DNA from: Burkholderiales bacterium
GTDB lineage: Bacteria; Pseudomonadota; Gammaproteobacteria; Burkholderiales; SG8-41
NCBI GenBank assembly: GCA_019635015.1
Contig: JAHCAG010000003.1
Span: 62,001-126,000, forward strand
Direction: 5' to 3'
DNA length: 64,000 bases
Position numbers and translations under genes: made by a program. Of the stretch, positions 1 through 10,021 are shown piece after piece. Below the pieces are notes generated by a model that had not been told where the DNA came from, did no database searches, and saw nothing but the letters and a program-made list of their open reading frames with translations. Within the stretch, counting starts at the first letter, position 1. Each line of letters opens with the position of its first letter.

Positions 1-1775
1 AACTTGCCGTCGGTGTAACCCTCGATGTTGCATATCTTCTCCATCTCGAAGAAGTCGAGCACAGGCTGGCTGACTTCGAGGCGGATCGGCGGATTCATTT
101 CGTCGATGCCCAGCAGGTTCGGCTTCGGGCCGATGAAGGACACCAGAGAAGTCACCAGCTCTTCACGGATCGGGTCAATCGGCGGATTCGTCACCTGAGC
201 GAAAAGCTGCTTGAAATACTGGTAGAGCCCCTTGTTCTTGTTCGACAGCACGGCTGGCGGCGAGTCATTGCCCATGGAGCCGATCGGCTCTTCACCGTTG
301 GCGGCCATCGGCATCATCAGGAACTTGAGATCTTCCTGGGTGTAGCCGAAGGCCTGCTGGCGGTCGAGCAGCGGCACTGCACTGCGTTCCGGCTGTGCTT
401 TCTGGCTTTCGACATCGTCGAGCTTGACGCGGATGCGTTCCATCCATTCGACGTAGGGTTTGCTTGATGCCAGGGACTCCTTCAGCTCCCGGTCGTCAAT
501 GATGCGGCCCTTCTCCAGGTCCACCAGGAACATCTTGCCCGGCTGCAGGCGCCATTTCTTGGTGATCTTCTCCTCGGGAATCGGCAGGCAACCGCATTCC
601 GAGCCCATGATCACCAGGTCATCGTCGGTAACGATGTAGCGTGCCGGACGCAGGCCGTTGCGATCAAGGGTCGCACCGATCTGGCGGCCATCACTGAAGG
701 CGATCGCAGCCGGGCCGTCCCAGGGTTCCATCATCGCTGCGTGGTATTCGTAAAACGCCCGGCGGCTCGGGTCCATCAGGCTGTGGCCTTCCCAGGCTTC
801 GGGGATCATCATCATCACCGCGTGGGCGATGGAATAGCCGCCCATCACCAGCAGCTCAAGCGCGTTGTCAAAGGACGCGGAGTCGGACTGGCCGGGAAAG
901 ATCAACGGCCACAGCTTGTCGATGTCCTTGCCCAGCACCGGGCTGGAGATGGCGCCCTGGCGCGCGCGGACCCAGTTCACGTTGCCGCGCACGGTGTTGA
1001 TTTCGCCGTTGTGGGCGATCATGCGGAACGGATGCGCGAGGTCCCAGGTCGGGAAGGTGTTGGTCGAAAAACGCTGGTGCACCAGCGCGAGCGCCGAGAC
1101 CACGCGCGGATCCTGCAGGTCCCTGTAGTAGGTGCCAACCTGCGAGGGCAGCAGCATGCCCTTGTAGACGATGGTGCGCGCCGACATCGAGGGCACAAAA
1201 TATTCGGTGCCATGCGCCAGTTTCAGCGCGCGGATGGCGTGGCTGGCGCTTTTGCGGATCACATACAGCTTGCGCTCAAGCGCATCGGTCACACGGATTG
1301 CCGAACTGCGCCCGATGAAGACCTGACGGATGACCGGCTCGACCTTTTTTACCGATTCGCCAAGGTCCGAGCTGTCGACAGGCACGTCGCGCCAGCCAAT
1401 GAGTGTTTGCCCCTCATCCTTGATCGCGCGTTCTATCTCGTATTCGCAGGCGATGCGCGACGCCGGCTCGCGCGGCAAAAACACCATGCCGATGCCGTAG
1501 TGGCCGGCGGGGGGCAGTTTGATTCCCTGTTTGGCCATTTCCTCGCGGAAAAAGGCATCCGGGATCTGGATCAGGATGCCCGCGCCGTCGGAAGCCTTGG
1601 GGTCTGCGCCGACCGCACCACGGTGCGTCAGGTTGCGCAGTATGGTCAGCCCCTGATCAACGATGTCGTGGCTTTTCTTGCCCTTGATATGGGCAACAAA
1701 ACCGACGCCGCAGGCGTCGTGTTCATGGGCCCCGTCGTACAGGCCTTGGGGTTCCGGCAGATTTGGGTGAGCCAT
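1..1775 (-). CDS. gltB: Glutamate synthase (NADPH) large subunit, N-terminal part (cut by window edge)
   Basis: The large subunit of glutamate synthase makes two glutamates from glutamine and 2-oxoglutarate with the GltD subunit. About 591 codons are present, roughly the first 40 percent of a usual 1500-residue protein. After a 21-residue propeptide the nucleophile Cys22 begins the class II amidotransferase domain (HDACGVGFVAH). Family motifs follow, such as HQRFSTNTFPTW, RMIAHNGEINT and the DRNGLRPARY stretch. The ATG at 1773-1775 is preceded by GAGG at a suitable distance. The gene lies downstream of dgt on the same strand. The 168 bases between dgt and gltB hold no promoter I can defend. 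Confidence 0.96.
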   Translation of the reverse strand, partial: MAHPNLPEPQGLYDGAHEHDACGVGFVAHIKGKKSHDIVDQGLTILRNLTHRGAVGADPKASDGAGILIQIPDAFFREEMAKQGIKLPPAGHYGIGMVFLPREPASRIACEYEIERAIKDEGQTLIGWRDVPVDSSDLGESVKKVEPVIRQVFIGRSSAIRVTDALERKLYVIRKSASHAIRALKLAHGTEYFVPSMSARTIVYKGMLLPSQVGTYYRDLQDPRVVSALALVHQRFSTNTFPTWDLAHPFRMIAHNGEINTVRGNVNWVRARQGAISSPVLGKDIDKLWPLIFPGQSDSASFDNALELLVMGGYSIAHAVMMMIPEAWEGHSLMDPSRRAFYEYHAAMMEPWDGPAAIAFSDGRQIGATLDRNGLRPARYIVTDDDLVIMGSECGCLPIPEEKITKKWRLQPGKMFLVDLEKGRIIDDRELKESLASSKPYVEWMERIRVKLDDVESQKAQPERSAVPLLDRQQAFGYTQEDLKFLMMPMAANGEEPIGSMGNDSPPAVLSNKNKGLYQYFKQLFAQVTNPPIDPIREELVTSLVSFIGPKPNLLGIDEMNPPIRLEVSQPVLDFFEMEKICNIEGYTDGK

Positions 1776-1943
1776 CGGGCGCCTCGTCAAAAACACATTA
1801 ATAATCAACAGGTTATGCGCTATATTGTTGCGCCGCGCCAGAGCCCGGAGTTCAATGTGCGAAAAACGGAGTGAAACCCGATAAGTCTACCTGCATCAAG
1901 GAGTTGGTTCAACCGCCGGAAGCAGCAACTTGAGGAGAAAATC

Positions 1944-3068
1944 TCAGCTGATGTCGATGGCAAACAGGCGCCGATGTTCAACGATGGCGTAGCGGTCGGT
2001 CATGCCGGCGATGTAATCGGCGATGGCCCGGGGCGTGTCGGAGCGGGCACGTTCCTGGAATTCAGGAGGCAACAGACCGGGTTCCGCGAGGAAAGCCTGG
2101 AACAGTTCGGTGACGATGCGGCGCGCCTTGCTGCTCATCCGGGATACCCGGTAGTGCCGGTACAGGTTGGTGTGCAGGAACTGCTTCAGTTCGGTCTGTT
2201 CCCGGCGAATGCGTTCGGAGAAGCGGATCATCGGCGGGCTCTGCCGCACGTCGTTCACGGAAGCCGGCGCATATTCCCGGATGGTGGCTGCGCTCTGCCG
2301 CACCAGGTCCGTGATCAACGTGTCAATCATGCGGCGGACGGTTTCGTGGACCAGCCGCCGCCCCTCTATCTTCGGGAATTCGCGCAGCGCAGCACGCATG
2401 TGGCGGCGGAAGATTCCAACCGTGGACAGCTGTTCCATCTGCAGAAGGCCGGAACGCAGGCCATCGTCGACGTCGTGGTTGTTGTAGGCGATTTCATCCG
2501 CCAGGTTGGCGATCTGTGCTTCCAGTCCCGGCCGTTGCCGCCTGATGAAGCGCTCGCCGACGTCGCCAAGCGTGCGTGCGTTCTTGAGCGAACAATGCTT
2601 GAGTATGCCTTCGCGCGTTTCGAAGGTCAGGTTGAGGCCGTCAAAGGCGCCGTAACGCTGTTCGAGTACGTCGACGACACGCAGCGACTGAAGGTTGTGC
2701 TCGAAACCGCCATAAGGTTTCATGCATGCGTTCAAGGCATCCTGCCCGGTGTGGCCGAAGGGTGTATGGCCGAGATCGTGTGCCAGCGTAATGGCTTCGG
2801 TGAGATCTTCGTCCAGCCGGAGATGGCGAGCGACCGAGCGTCCGATTTGCGCGACTTCGAGACTGTGAGTCAGGCGCGTGCGGAACAGGTCGCCTTCGTG
2901 GTTCACGAAAACCTGGGTTTTGTATTCGAGTCGCCGGAAAGCGGTGGAATGAATGATGCGGTCGCGGTCGCGCTGGTATTCGGAACGGCCGCGGGGCGGC
3001 GGTTCACGCAGCCTGCGACCGCGGGAATTTTCCGGGACCGAGGCATAAGGCGCCCTGTCAGCGATCAT
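1944..3068 (-). CDS. dgt: Deoxyguanosinetriphosphate triphosphohydrolase-like HD protein
   Basis: This is an HD-domain dNTP triphosphohydrolase of the dGTPase-like group, which cleaves dNTPs to deoxynucleoside and triphosphate. Metal-binding residues are visible as RLTHSLEV (His68) and [12 protein letters not shown] (His97-Asp98). The N-terminus carries the family's RTxFxRD-like segment, here [20 protein letters not shown]. The protein is 374 residues, normal for the group. An in-frame GTG nine bases upstream would sit almost on top of the GGAGG, whereas the ATG at 3066-3068 lies eight bases from it, so ATG is chosen. The start overlaps the end of aroB, which implies translational coupling. 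The exact substrate is not readable from sequence. Confidence 0.93.
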   Translation of the reverse strand: MIADRAPYASVPENSRGRRLREPPPRGRSEYQRDRDRIIHSTAFRRLEYKTQVFVNHEGDLFRTRLTHSLEVAQIGRSVARHLRLDEDLTEAITLAHDLGHTPFGHTGQDALNACMKPYGGFEHNLQSLRVVDVLEQRYGAFDGLNLTFETREGILKHCSLKNARTLGDVGERFIRRQRPGLEAQIANLADEIAYNNHDVDDGLRSGLLQMEQLSTVGIFRRHMRAALREFPKIEGRRLVHETVRRMIDTLITDLVRQSAATIREYAPASVNDVRQSPPMIRFSERIRREQTELKQFLHTNLYRHYRVSRMSSKARRIVTELFQAFLAEPGLLPPEFQERARSDTPRAIADYIAGMTDRYAIVEHRRLFAIDIS

Positions 3069-4167
3069 CGACCCCACCTCCCCCGAGCACGGCTTTCAGC
3101 GCCGCATCCGGCACGGCATCGCTGATGAACGCCTTGCCGATGCCGCGCAGCAGGATGAAGCGCATCCTGCCGCCCTCGACCTTCTTGTCGTGCGCCATCA
3201 GCTCGAGGTAACGGTCCGTGCCCAGCGCCGGACCCCTTACCGGCAGCCGCGCCCGGCGCAGCAGGTCGATGGTGCGTTCGACGCAGCGATCGTCGATCAG
3301 TCCCATGTGCCGCGAGACGCGGGCGGCGATGGCCATTCCCGCACCCACGGCTTCGCCGTGCAGCCATTCGCCATAACCAAGTCCGGATTCGATGGCATGA
3401 CCGAAGGTGTGGCCGAAGTTGAGCAAGGCGCGAACGCCCTCTTCGCGCTCGTCGCTGGCCACGATGGCCGCCTTGTTGCGGCATGACACTCCGATTGCCC
3501 GGGTCAGGGCCGCGGGATCGCGCGCCATCAGGCGCTCCATGTTGGCCTCCAGCCAGTCAAAGAACGCGGCATCACCGATCAATCCGTATTTGATGATCTC
3601 GGCGATGCCCGCTGAAAGTTCGCGATCCGGCAGCGTGCGCAGTGTCTCGGTGTCGGCAATGACCACCCGCGGCTGGTAGAACGCCCCGATCATGTTTTTG
3701 CCTTGAGGGTGGTTAATCGCGGTTTTGCCGCCGACCGAGGAATCCACCTGGGCAAGCAGGGTGGTCGGAATCTGCACGAACGGCGCACCTCTCTGGAATA
3801 CCGCTGCGGCAAACCCCGTCAGATCGCCGATGACCCCGCCGCCGAGCGCGATCAGCGTGGTTTTCCGTTCCGCGCGAAAATCCATCAGTGTGTCAAACAC
3901 CTGGTTGAGGGTGCGCCAGTCCTTGTGCTCTTCGCCGTCGGGCAGCACGATGGCCTTTGCAGCAATCCGCTGCCGCTCCAGACTTTCCTGCAGTTTGTCC
4001 AGATACAGTGGCGCGACGACGGTATTGGTGACGACCACCGCGCTGCGCTGGGGCAGGTGGGGATCGATCAAATCCCCCCTGCCCAGCAGGCCGGGACCGA
4101 TATGGATCGGATAGCTGCGATCGCCCAGTTCGACTTTCACTGTGGAGGCCGGATCAGCGTTCGCCAT
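3058..4167 (-). CDS. aroB: 3-dehydroquinate synthase
   Basis: AroB converts DAHP to 3-dehydroquinate, the second step of the shikimate pathway, using NAD and zinc in the cytoplasm. The NAD-binding run [19 protein letters not shown], the loop [18 protein letters not shown] and the zinc-site segments [12 protein letters not shown] and [10 protein letters not shown] are all intact. Length is 369 residues, the usual size. Its ATG overlaps the 3' end of aroK by 14 bases and its end overlaps dgt, so aroK-aroB-dgt appear to be one transcriptional unit. Nothing looks broken. Confidence 0.97.
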   Translation of the reverse strand: MANADPASTVKVELGDRSYPIHIGPGLLGRGDLIDPHLPQRSAVVVTNTVVAPLYLDKLQESLERQRIAAKAIVLPDGEEHKDWRTLNQVFDTLMDFRAERKTTLIALGGGVIGDLTGFAAAVFQRGAPFVQIPTTLLAQVDSSVGGKTAINHPQGKNMIGAFYQPRVVIADTETLRTLPDRELSAGIAEIIKYGLIGDAAFFDWLEANMERLMARDPAALTRAIGVSCRNKAAIVASDEREEGVRALLNFGHTFGHAIESGLGYGEWLHGEAVGAGMAIAARVSRHMGLIDDRCVERTIDLLRRARLPVRGPALGTDRYLELMAHDKKVEGGRMRFILLRGIGKAFISDAVPDAALKAVLGGGGVDDR

Positions 4168-4753
4168 GTCCTGTTCCTTGCCCTGCAGCGGGGACCGGGG
4201 TATCGAGTTGGCCCAGCAGGGCCTGAATCTGCGAGGTCAGCGTCCCCACGCTTTGAGCGCCGGTGTCCACCACCAGGTCCGCGACTTCGGTGTAAAAGGG
4301 GTCGCGTTGCGTGTGCAGTTCCCTCAGTCGTGCCAGGGGATTTGCGGTTTGCAGCAAAGGCCGGTTGCGATCCCGGCGCGTGCGGCGCCAAAGATCCTCC
4401 GGCGCGGCGCGCAGGTAAATGACCCGGCCGTGTTTTTTCAGGCAGGCGCGGTTTGCCGGGGACAGTACCGCGCCGCCGCCGGTGGCCAGCACGATACCCT
4501 GCAGCGCAGTCAGTTTTTCGATCATTTTTTCCTCCCGCGCACGGAAACCGGCCTCGCCTTCGATGTCGAAAATCACCGGGATTTTGACACCCGTGGTTTT
4601 TTCGATTTCCGCGTCGGCATCGTAAAAATCGCGGTTAATGCGCCTGGCGAGCATGCGGCCAACCGAAGTTTTGCCGGCACCCATCAATCCCACCAGAAAT
4701 ATGTTCTGCGGGTAGCCGGGGACCGGTGAAGGGGCTTCATGTTGCCGGGACAT
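4154..4753 (-). CDS. aroK: Shikimate kinase
   Basis: AroK phosphorylates shikimate at the 3-OH with ATP. The P-loop GLMGAGKTS spans residues 22-30 (Lys28). The shikimate-binding FYDAD region and the GGGAVL loop follow, then the lid segment with RDRNRPLL. The frame stays open upstream to a TTG at 4804, but that lies in the U-tract of the pilQ terminator, so the ATG at 4751-4753 is taken as the start, giving 199 residues. No strong ribosome binding site precedes it. Because a terminator separates it from pilQ, aroK must have its own promoter or depend on read-through. Confidence 0.95.
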   Translation of the reverse strand: MSRQHEAPSPVPGYPQNIFLVGLMGAGKTSVGRMLARRINRDFYDADAEIEKTTGVKIPVIFDIEGEAGFRAREEKMIEKLTALQGIVLATGGGAVLSPANRACLKKHGRVIYLRAAPEDLWRRTRRDRNRPLLQTANPLARLRELHTQRDPFYTEVADLVVDTGAQSVGTLTSQIQALLGQLDTPVPAAGQGTGHGER

Positions 4754-4800
4754 GGGTGTGATTCTAGCGGAAGCACCGTGCCGGACGGTCGCAGCCTCAA

Positions 4801-4829
4801 ACAAAAAGGGCGGCGCCGCAGCGCCGCCC
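4801..4829 (-). terminator. Intrinsic terminator after pilQ
   Basis: Read on the minus strand, a perfect 9-bp stem (GGGCGGCGC with GCGCCGCCC) and a 4-base loop are followed by TTTTTGT. It lies 19 bases after the pilQ stop codon and before the aroK start, so it ends the pilMNOPQ transcript. Confidence 0.9.
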
Positions 4830-4847
4830 TGATTCAGGTGAGACCGG

Positions 4848-6953
4848 TCAGCGCAGCGTCGCGCCGTCCTTGAGAATCTTCGGCGAGATGAAAATCAGCA
4901 GTTCGCGGCGGTCGTCGACCCGCTGGTTGTTCTTGAACAGGAAGCCGACATAAGGCAGATCGCCCAGAACCGGAACCTTGGTGGTGGTCGAACGCTCGTC
5001 CTGGGTGTAAATGCCGCCGATGACAACAGTGCCGCCGTTCTCGACCAGCACCTCGGTGACCACCTGCTTGGTGTCGATGGAGGGGCCGGACAGGGTGTTC
5101 TGGCCGACGCTGTCCTTGTTGACCCGCAGGCTCATGATCACGTTGTCGTCCGGCGTGATCTGGGGCTTCACTTTCAGCGACAGGGTTGCCTTGCGGAAGG
5201 ACACACTGGTGGCGCCGCTTGACGTTGCCTGCTGGTAGGGAATTTCCGTGCCCTGCTCGATCGTGGCCTCGATCTTGTCGGCCGTGATCACGCGGGGGCT
5301 GGAAATGATCTTGCCCTTGCCGTCAGCCTGCAGCGCGGAGAGTTCCAGGTTCAGAAACTTGGTGCTGCGGTCATTGAACAACAGGAACGAGAACACGCCG
5401 GGGTTCGCTCCCGACAGACCCTGGGCCGGGAGGTTGACGAAAAGTCCGTCGTTGAAGGATCCCGCGGTGGCGTTCTGTCCCGAACCCGCCGCATTGTTTG
5501 CCAGGCTGCCACCGATCGAGCCCTGCAGGGCGTTGCCGCTGCCGACACGGAAACCCTGGCCCGTGGTGTCATTGAATCCCAGGCGGGCGCCGAGGTTGCG
5601 GCTGAATGTATCGTTGGCTTCGACGATCCGCGATTCGATCATCACCTGGCGCACGGGAATGTCGATCTGCTTCAGCAGCTTGCGGATCTCTTCGAGCCGG
5701 CTCGGTGTGTCCTGCACGAACACCGTGTTGGTGCGGACATCAACGACGGCGCTGCCCCGCTTGGAGAGGATTTTCTGGGCAGGATCCGACAGCAATTTCT
5801 GGAAATCGGCCGCCTTCTGGTAATTGACCTGCATGCTTTCGGTGCGCAGCGGCTCGAGATCGGCGATCTGGGAGCGCGCTTCCAGCGCCAGCTTTTCGCG
5901 AGTTGCCAGCTCATCGCGGGGAGCGATCCAGACGACATTGCCGGTCTTGCGCATGTCGAGGCCCTTGCTCTGCAGGATGATGTCGAGCGCCTGATCCCAG
6001 GGCACGTCTTTCAGCCTCAGCGTCAGGCTGCCGCCGACAGTGTCACTGGTGATGACATTAAGTCCGGTGAAATCGGCAATGACCTGAAGCACGGCACGGA
6101 CTTCAACGTTCTGGAAGTTGAGCGAAAGTTTTTCCCCGGAGAAGCCGGGCTGGACCAGACGATTGGCATCATCGGCGACCTTCTTCACTTCGATGATGAA
6201 GCGATTGTCGGTCTGGTAGGCGGAATGCTCCCACGCGCCACGCGGTGTAATCACCATCCGCGTATTGCCGCCCTGGGTGAAGGTTTCGATGCTGTCCACC
6301 GGAGTGCCGAAATCGACCACATCTAGCCTGCGCTCCAGGTTCTTCGGCACCGCGGTATTGATGAAGTCGATGATCAGCGAGCGGCCCTGGCTGCGCAGGT
6401 CGATGCCGACCTGGTTGTCGGAGAGATCCACCACCACGCGTCCCTCGCCGGTGCGTCCGCGGCGGAAATCGATATCACGCAGGCTGTGCCTGCCGTCGCC
6501 GGGCTGCACCTGGGCAAAGGTTTGCGCGGCAGGTGCCGGAGCGGAGGCGCCTGCTGTGGCTGCTCCGCCAAGGGTGATCAGAATTGCATTGCCTTCGATT
6601 TTCGCGTCATAACCCAGCGGCCGCGAAGTTTCCAGAACCAGGCGTGAACGATTGCCGGCCTGGACGATGTTGATGCGCCGGACATCCCCCTCGCCGATTT
6701 CCTGGACGTTCTTGCCCGAGCCGTTGGTCGTGTTGGGAAAGTCGAATGCGATGCGCGGCGGGCTGTTTACCGCAAAACTGGCAGGAGCCGCTGCAGGAGC
6801 GCTCTTGAGCATGACCTTGATCACCGTGGCCCCGCCCTGCTGGCCGGCCACGCTGACGGATTCGATGCTGTTCTGGGCGTGTGCCGCCATGGCAAAACCC
6901 GCCGCGAAAAGCAAAGCGGAAACATGTTTCATTGACCTGAAAAATCGAATCAT
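4848..6953 (-). CDS. pilQ: Type IV pilus secretin PilQ
   Basis: PilQ is the outer-membrane secretin channel through which type IV pili pass. A signal peptide covers roughly residues 1-26 (cleavage after AHA). Two AMIN domains for peptidoglycan attachment follow (about 28-130 and 158-256), then an STN/N0 domain (about 270-350), one N1/KH-like domain (about 370-440) and the secretin barrel domain (about 500-698), which contains VPVLGDLPYVGFLF and ends in LLIFISPKIL. A Gly/Asn/Ala-rich insert near 460-510 is typical of the barrel's variable loop. The start overlaps pilP as ATGA. Length is 701 residues, normal for a beta-proteobacterial PilQ. Confidence 0.97.
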   Translation of the reverse strand: MIRFFRSMKHVSALLFAAGFAMAAHAQNSIESVSVAGQQGGATVIKVMLKSAPAAAPASFAVNSPPRIAFDFPNTTNGSGKNVQEIGEGDVRRINIVQAGNRSRLVLETSRPLGYDAKIEGNAILITLGGAATAGASAPAPAAQTFAQVQPGDGRHSLRDIDFRRGRTGEGRVVVDLSDNQVGIDLRSQGRSLIIDFINTAVPKNLERRLDVVDFGTPVDSIETFTQGGNTRMVITPRGAWEHSAYQTDNRFIIEVKKVADDANRLVQPGFSGEKLSLNFQNVEVRAVLQVIADFTGLNVITSDTVGGSLTLRLKDVPWDQALDIILQSKGLDMRKTGNVVWIAPRDELATREKLALEARSQIADLEPLRTESMQVNYQKAADFQKLLSDPAQKILSKRGSAVVDVRTNTVFVQDTPSRLEEIRKLLKQIDIPVRQVMIESRIVEANDTFSRNLGARLGFNDTTGQGFRVGSGNALQGSIGGSLANNAAGSGQNATAGSFNDGLFVNLPAQGLSGANPGVFSFLLFNDRSTKFLNLELSALQADGKGKIISSPRVITADKIEATIEQGTEIPYQQATSSGATSVSFRKATLSLKVKPQITPDDNVIMSLRVNKDSVGQNTLSGPSIDTKQVVTEVLVENGGTVVIGGIYTQDERSTTTKVPVLGDLPYVGFLFKNNQRVDDRRELLIFISPKILKDGATLR

Positions 6954-7480
6954 TTCTTAGCCTCCTGTTCTTGCAGCAGCAGCGCCTGGTCTTTTTCTTC
7001 CCAGTTGCCGCCGCTGTCCTGAACGATTTCCTTGAGTTTGATGTCTGTTTCCGTGATGCCGACAATCCGGCCGAAATTCTGACCGAGGTAGTTTCCCGAA
7101 CTGACACGGTACAACCCCTTGTCGGGAGCCCTGACCAGGGCGAACATCTTGCCTTTCTGCTGCAGGGTTCCCACCATCGCCAGGTTTTCCAGCGGAAAAG
7201 CTTCCAGTGCCTCGCGCTGCCGGTTGAGATCGGGCTGTATGCCGCCTTTGACGGCTGATTTGGGCGGTTCGATCTTGCGCGGGCGGAACGGATCCGTCAG
7301 GTCGTAGGCATTGTAGGCAAACGGCTCGTACGGCTTGACTTCCGGCAGGGGCGGAATGCGTCCGCCCGGCATCTTGTCGGATTCCCTGACGAATTCGCGC
7401 AGGTCGGAATGTTCTTCGCCGCTGCAGGCGGTCAAAACGGTTGCGCTGAGGGCGGCGAGAAGAATCAGTCTCGGGCTCAT
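6950..7480 (-). CDS. pilP: Type IV pilus inner-membrane lipoprotein PilP
   Basis: PilP is a lipoprotein that links the inner-membrane PilN/PilO alignment complex to the PilQ secretin. The N-terminus has a lipobox LTAC with Cys19 as the lipidated residue. A proline-rich linker follows, then the C-terminal beta domain with the family pattern around LENLAMVGTLQQKGKMFALV and GNYLGQNFGRI. The length of 176 residues is usual. It overlaps pilQ (ATGA) downstream and pilO upstream by four bases, as expected for a tightly coupled pil operon. Confidence 0.95.
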   Translation of the reverse strand: MSPRLILLAALSATVLTACSGEEHSDLREFVRESDKMPGGRIPPLPEVKPYEPFAYNAYDLTDPFRPRKIEPPKSAVKGGIQPDLNRQREALEAFPLENLAMVGTLQQKGKMFALVRAPDKGLYRVSSGNYLGQNFGRIVGITETDIKLKEIVQDSGGNWEEKDQALLLQEQEAKK

Positions 7481-8103
7481 TTCCGGGCTCCCGGCGCCGG
7501 TTTTTTGCGCGCAGCGGCAATTTCCGCTTCGTCGAGGTAGCGGAAGGTCTTGGCCGTCGCGTCCAGGGTCAGTCCGCCGTCCTTGGCCGCCGACAGGGCG
7601 ATATCGTTCAGCGTGACAATCCTCGAAAGCCTGCCGATGTCGCTGGCGAAGGCGCCGAGGTCATGATAATTGCCGGTGACCCGGATGGTGATCGGCAGCT
7701 CCGCATAGAAGTCGCGGGCCGTTTCCTGAGATGCGGGACGGAACAGCTCAAACTGCAGGCCGCGGCCGAGTCCCGCCTGATTGATATCGGTCAGCAGCGC
7801 ATCCATTTCGGATTTTCCCGGCAGTTGCTTGAGCAGCGCTCCGAACTGCGATTCGATGTCCACCAACTGCTTGCGATAGGCCGGCAGATCAATGGCCTGC
7901 TTCTTTTTGGCGAGGAAGGTGCTGCGCAACTGTTCTTCCTTGGCCCGCGCGTTGTCGATTTGCGCGATCTGGTCTTGCCAGTCGAACCAGTAGGCGGCGA
8001 AAACCAGCAGCAGCAGCAATCCCAGCAGGACGCCGAATTTGGGAAGTATCGGCCAGCTGCCGATTTTTTTGGGGTCGAGGCGCTTGAGTTCATCAAGGGT
8101 CAT
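7477..8103 (-). CDS. pilO: Type IV pilus alignment protein PilO
   Basis: PilO is a bitopic inner-membrane protein that dimerises with PilN and bridges the PilM ring to PilP/PilQ. A single membrane segment lies at about residues 23-42 (FGVLLGLLLLLVFAAYWF). A coiled-coil region runs from about 45 to 105, and a ferredoxin-like periplasmic domain with LFRPASQETARDFYAELPI follows. Length is 208 residues. It starts three bases after the pilN stop and overlaps pilP at its end. Confidence 0.95.
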   Translation of the reverse strand: MTLDELKRLDPKKIGSWPILPKFGVLLGLLLLLVFAAYWFDWQDQIAQIDNARAKEEQLRSTFLAKKKQAIDLPAYRKQLVDIESQFGALLKQLPGKSEMDALLTDINQAGLGRGLQFELFRPASQETARDFYAELPITIRVTGNYHDLGAFASDIGRLSRIVTLNDIALSAAKDGGLTLDATAKTFRYLDEAEIAAARKKPAPGARK

Positions 8104-8106
8104 GGT

Positions 8107-8688
8107 CTAGCCCTTCCTGCCGCTTTTCTTGTCATCGGGAGCTGCTGCACGTATCACGTCGATGTTCATGGTGAACTCGTTGATTCGTGCACCACCGACT
8201 GTCGCAGCCTTGATTTCGACCAGATTGGCGTTCTGGATGTACTGGGAGCCTTCCAGGTTGCGCATCAGCGTCGAAACCCTCGCCTGCGACTGGGTATATC
8301 CGCTGATGGCGACCTTGGTGCCGCTCTGTTTTATGGACCTGAGATACATGCCGTCGGGCAGCTGCCGGATGAGCTGGTCCATCAGGTGCACGACTTCGGC
8401 GCGGTTGCTCTGCAGCGTTTCCACGACCTGCTTGCGTTTCAGCAGCGCCGCCGTCTGTTCCTTGAGTTTGTTGATTTCGGCGATTTCCTTGTCGAGCTTG
8501 ACGATTTCGTCCGACAGGTATTTGTTGCGCGCCTCCTGATTGGTGAACTGCCCGTCCAGGTAGGAGTGGACCGCAAACCAGATCGCGCCACTGATGGCGA
8601 CAACCACGCCGAGCATGACGAAGAACTGCTGCTGTTGCTGCTTGCGCCGCATCTCCCGATGCGGGAGCAGATTGATGCGAGTGGTCAT
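8107..8688 (-). CDS. pilN: Type IV pilus alignment protein PilN
   Basis: PilN carries the conserved cytoplasmic N-terminal peptide INLLPHREMRRK, which docks into PilM. One membrane segment follows at about residues 23-45, then a coiled coil and a periplasmic domain (YLRSIKQSGTKVAISGYTQS). It is 193 residues long. Its ATG overlaps the pilM stop by four bases. Position, size and docking peptide make the call secure. Confidence 0.96.
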   Translation of the reverse strand: MTTRINLLPHREMRRKQQQQQFFVMLGVVVAISGAIWFAVHSYLDGQFTNQEARNKYLSDEIVKLDKEIAEINKLKEQTAALLKRKQVVETLQSNRAEVVHLMDQLIRQLPDGMYLRSIKQSGTKVAISGYTQSQARVSTLMRNLEGSQYIQNANLVEIKAATVGGARINEFTMNIDVIRAAAPDDKKSGRKG

Positions 8689-9791
8689 TTGTCAAACCTC
8701 CGCATGGCGAGGCCGCAGGCGACCATCAGCGAGGGCGCGTCCTGCTTGAGGCTTTTCTCGCGGATGCGATTGGACAGGGACATGCCGGAAAACGGGTTGG
8801 CGACCGAGGTTTCCACCTGCGTCCTCTTGGCCACCGCTTCGTCCATGCCGGGGATGGCTGCGCAGCCTCCGGAGAGAACAATGTGGTCGATCTTGTTGAA
8901 CTGGGTCGATGAGAAAAAGAACTGTATGGCCCGGGCGACTTCCTGGCCCAGCGTATCCATGAACGGCTGCAGCACTTCCGATTCGTAGTTTTCCGGCAAT
9001 CCGCCTGCGCGCTTGGCGGCTTCGGCTTCCTCGGCGGAAAGCCCGAACTTGTTCTGGATTTCCTGGGTCAGCTGCACGCCGCCAAAGGGCTGCTCGCGCA
9101 TGTACACCGACTGGTCGTTGCGCAATACATTGACATTCATCATGGAAGCGCCAATGTCGACGACCGCGATGTTGAGGTCGCGGCCGCGCTCCGGCATGCC
9201 GGCTTCGATCAGCTCGAAGGCCGACTGCGCGGCGAAAAGATCGACGTCCATCACCAGGGCCTTGAGGCCGGCGCCCTCGGCAACGGCAACCCGGTCTTCG
9301 ATCTTGTCCTTGCGCGAGGCGGCGATGAGGACCTCGACGTCTTCGGCGCTGTTTGGCGCAGGGCCGAGCACCTGGTAGTCGAGGTTCACTTCCTCGATCG
9401 CAAAAGGGATGTATTCGTTGGCGGCACGTTCGACGTCCAGTTCAAGGTCGTCTTCACTCTGGCCCGCAGGAACGAGCACCTTCTTGCTGATCACCGCCGC
9501 ATTCGGCAGTGCCAGGGCGAGATTCTTCAAATTGCTGCCCAGACGCTTGTGGCAGCGTTTGACGGCCTCGATCACCGCGTCCAGATTGTTGATGTTGCCT
9601 TCAACCACCGACTCGCTGGGCAGGGGCTCAATGGCATATTTCTCGAGGCGGTAAACACCCTTTCCGGCGTCGGCAATCTCGACCATCTTGACGGCGGAAG
9701 AACTGATGTCGGCGCCAATCAATGGCGGCATCTTGGGTTTGAACAGACCCTCGATGGCGTCAAAGTTTATATTGAATTTTCCTTTGGCCAT
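8685..9791 (-). CDS. pilM: Type IV pilus actin-like ATPase PilM
   Basis: PilM is a cytoplasmic actin-fold protein that binds ATP and the PilN tail and forms the inner ring of the pilus machine. The phosphate-1 motif reads IGADISSSAVKMVEI near residue 25. The phosphate-2 region is AVVDIGASMMNVNV and the adenosine motif is VLSGGCAAIPGM. Length is 368 residues, the family norm. It is the first gene of the pil operon and is divergent from mrcA across a 230-base spacer. No strong Shine-Dalgarno sequence precedes the ATG. Confidence 0.96.
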   Translation of the reverse strand: MAKGKFNINFDAIEGLFKPKMPPLIGADISSSAVKMVEIADAGKGVYRLEKYAIEPLPSESVVEGNINNLDAVIEAVKRCHKRLGSNLKNLALALPNAAVISKKVLVPAGQSEDDLELDVERAANEYIPFAIEEVNLDYQVLGPAPNSAEDVEVLIAASRKDKIEDRVAVAEGAGLKALVMDVDLFAAQSAFELIEAGMPERGRDLNIAVVDIGASMMNVNVLRNDQSVYMREQPFGGVQLTQEIQNKFGLSAEEAEAAKRAGGLPENYESEVLQPFMDTLGQEVARAIQFFFSSTQFNKIDHIVLSGGCAAIPGMDEAVAKRTQVETSVANPFSGMSLSNRIREKSLKQDAPSLMVACGLAMRRFDK

Positions 9792-9870
9792 ATGTTTTTA
9801 GCGCGAATTCCCCACAACTTACTTTAGACAGTAGCAGCAACCTTTTATTACGTAAAGGTTTTATGCTGCG

Positions 9871-9899
9871 TTCCCTTTGCGGTTCGATCCACCTATAAT
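9871..9899 (+). promoter_or_regulatory. Possible sigma-70 promoter for mrcA in the pilM/mrcA spacer
   Basis: A perfect TATAAT lies at 9894-9899. The -35 position 17 bases upstream is a weak TTCCCT (9871-9876). It would give a leader of about 115 bases before mrcA. The rest of the AT-rich 9792-10021 spacer shows no other confident site, and the promoter that must drive pilM on the other strand is not identified. Confidence 0.4.
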
Positions 9900-10021
9900 G
9901 CAGCGGCGACACTTGCTACTGTGCAGTATTTTCAGCGTACTAGCAATAAGATTTTGCATTAGATGTGGCGCGTAACCCACAGATTAATTTGACTTTTTTC
10001 ACAAAAGCAGTTTTCCACTAG

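Noticed and set aside
741-1874. Plus-strand open frame opposite gltB
   Set aside because: The minus strand encodes clear GltB motifs throughout this stretch; the plus-strand translation is Arg/His-rich shadow sequence.
4754-4804. Longer aroK starting at TTG 4804
   Set aside because: That start lies in the U-tract of the pilQ terminator, and the extra residues do not match shikimate kinases.
9877-9895. GGTTCGATCC, resembling a tRNA T-loop
   Set aside because: No acceptor, D or anticodon arms can be folded around it, so it is not a tRNA gene.
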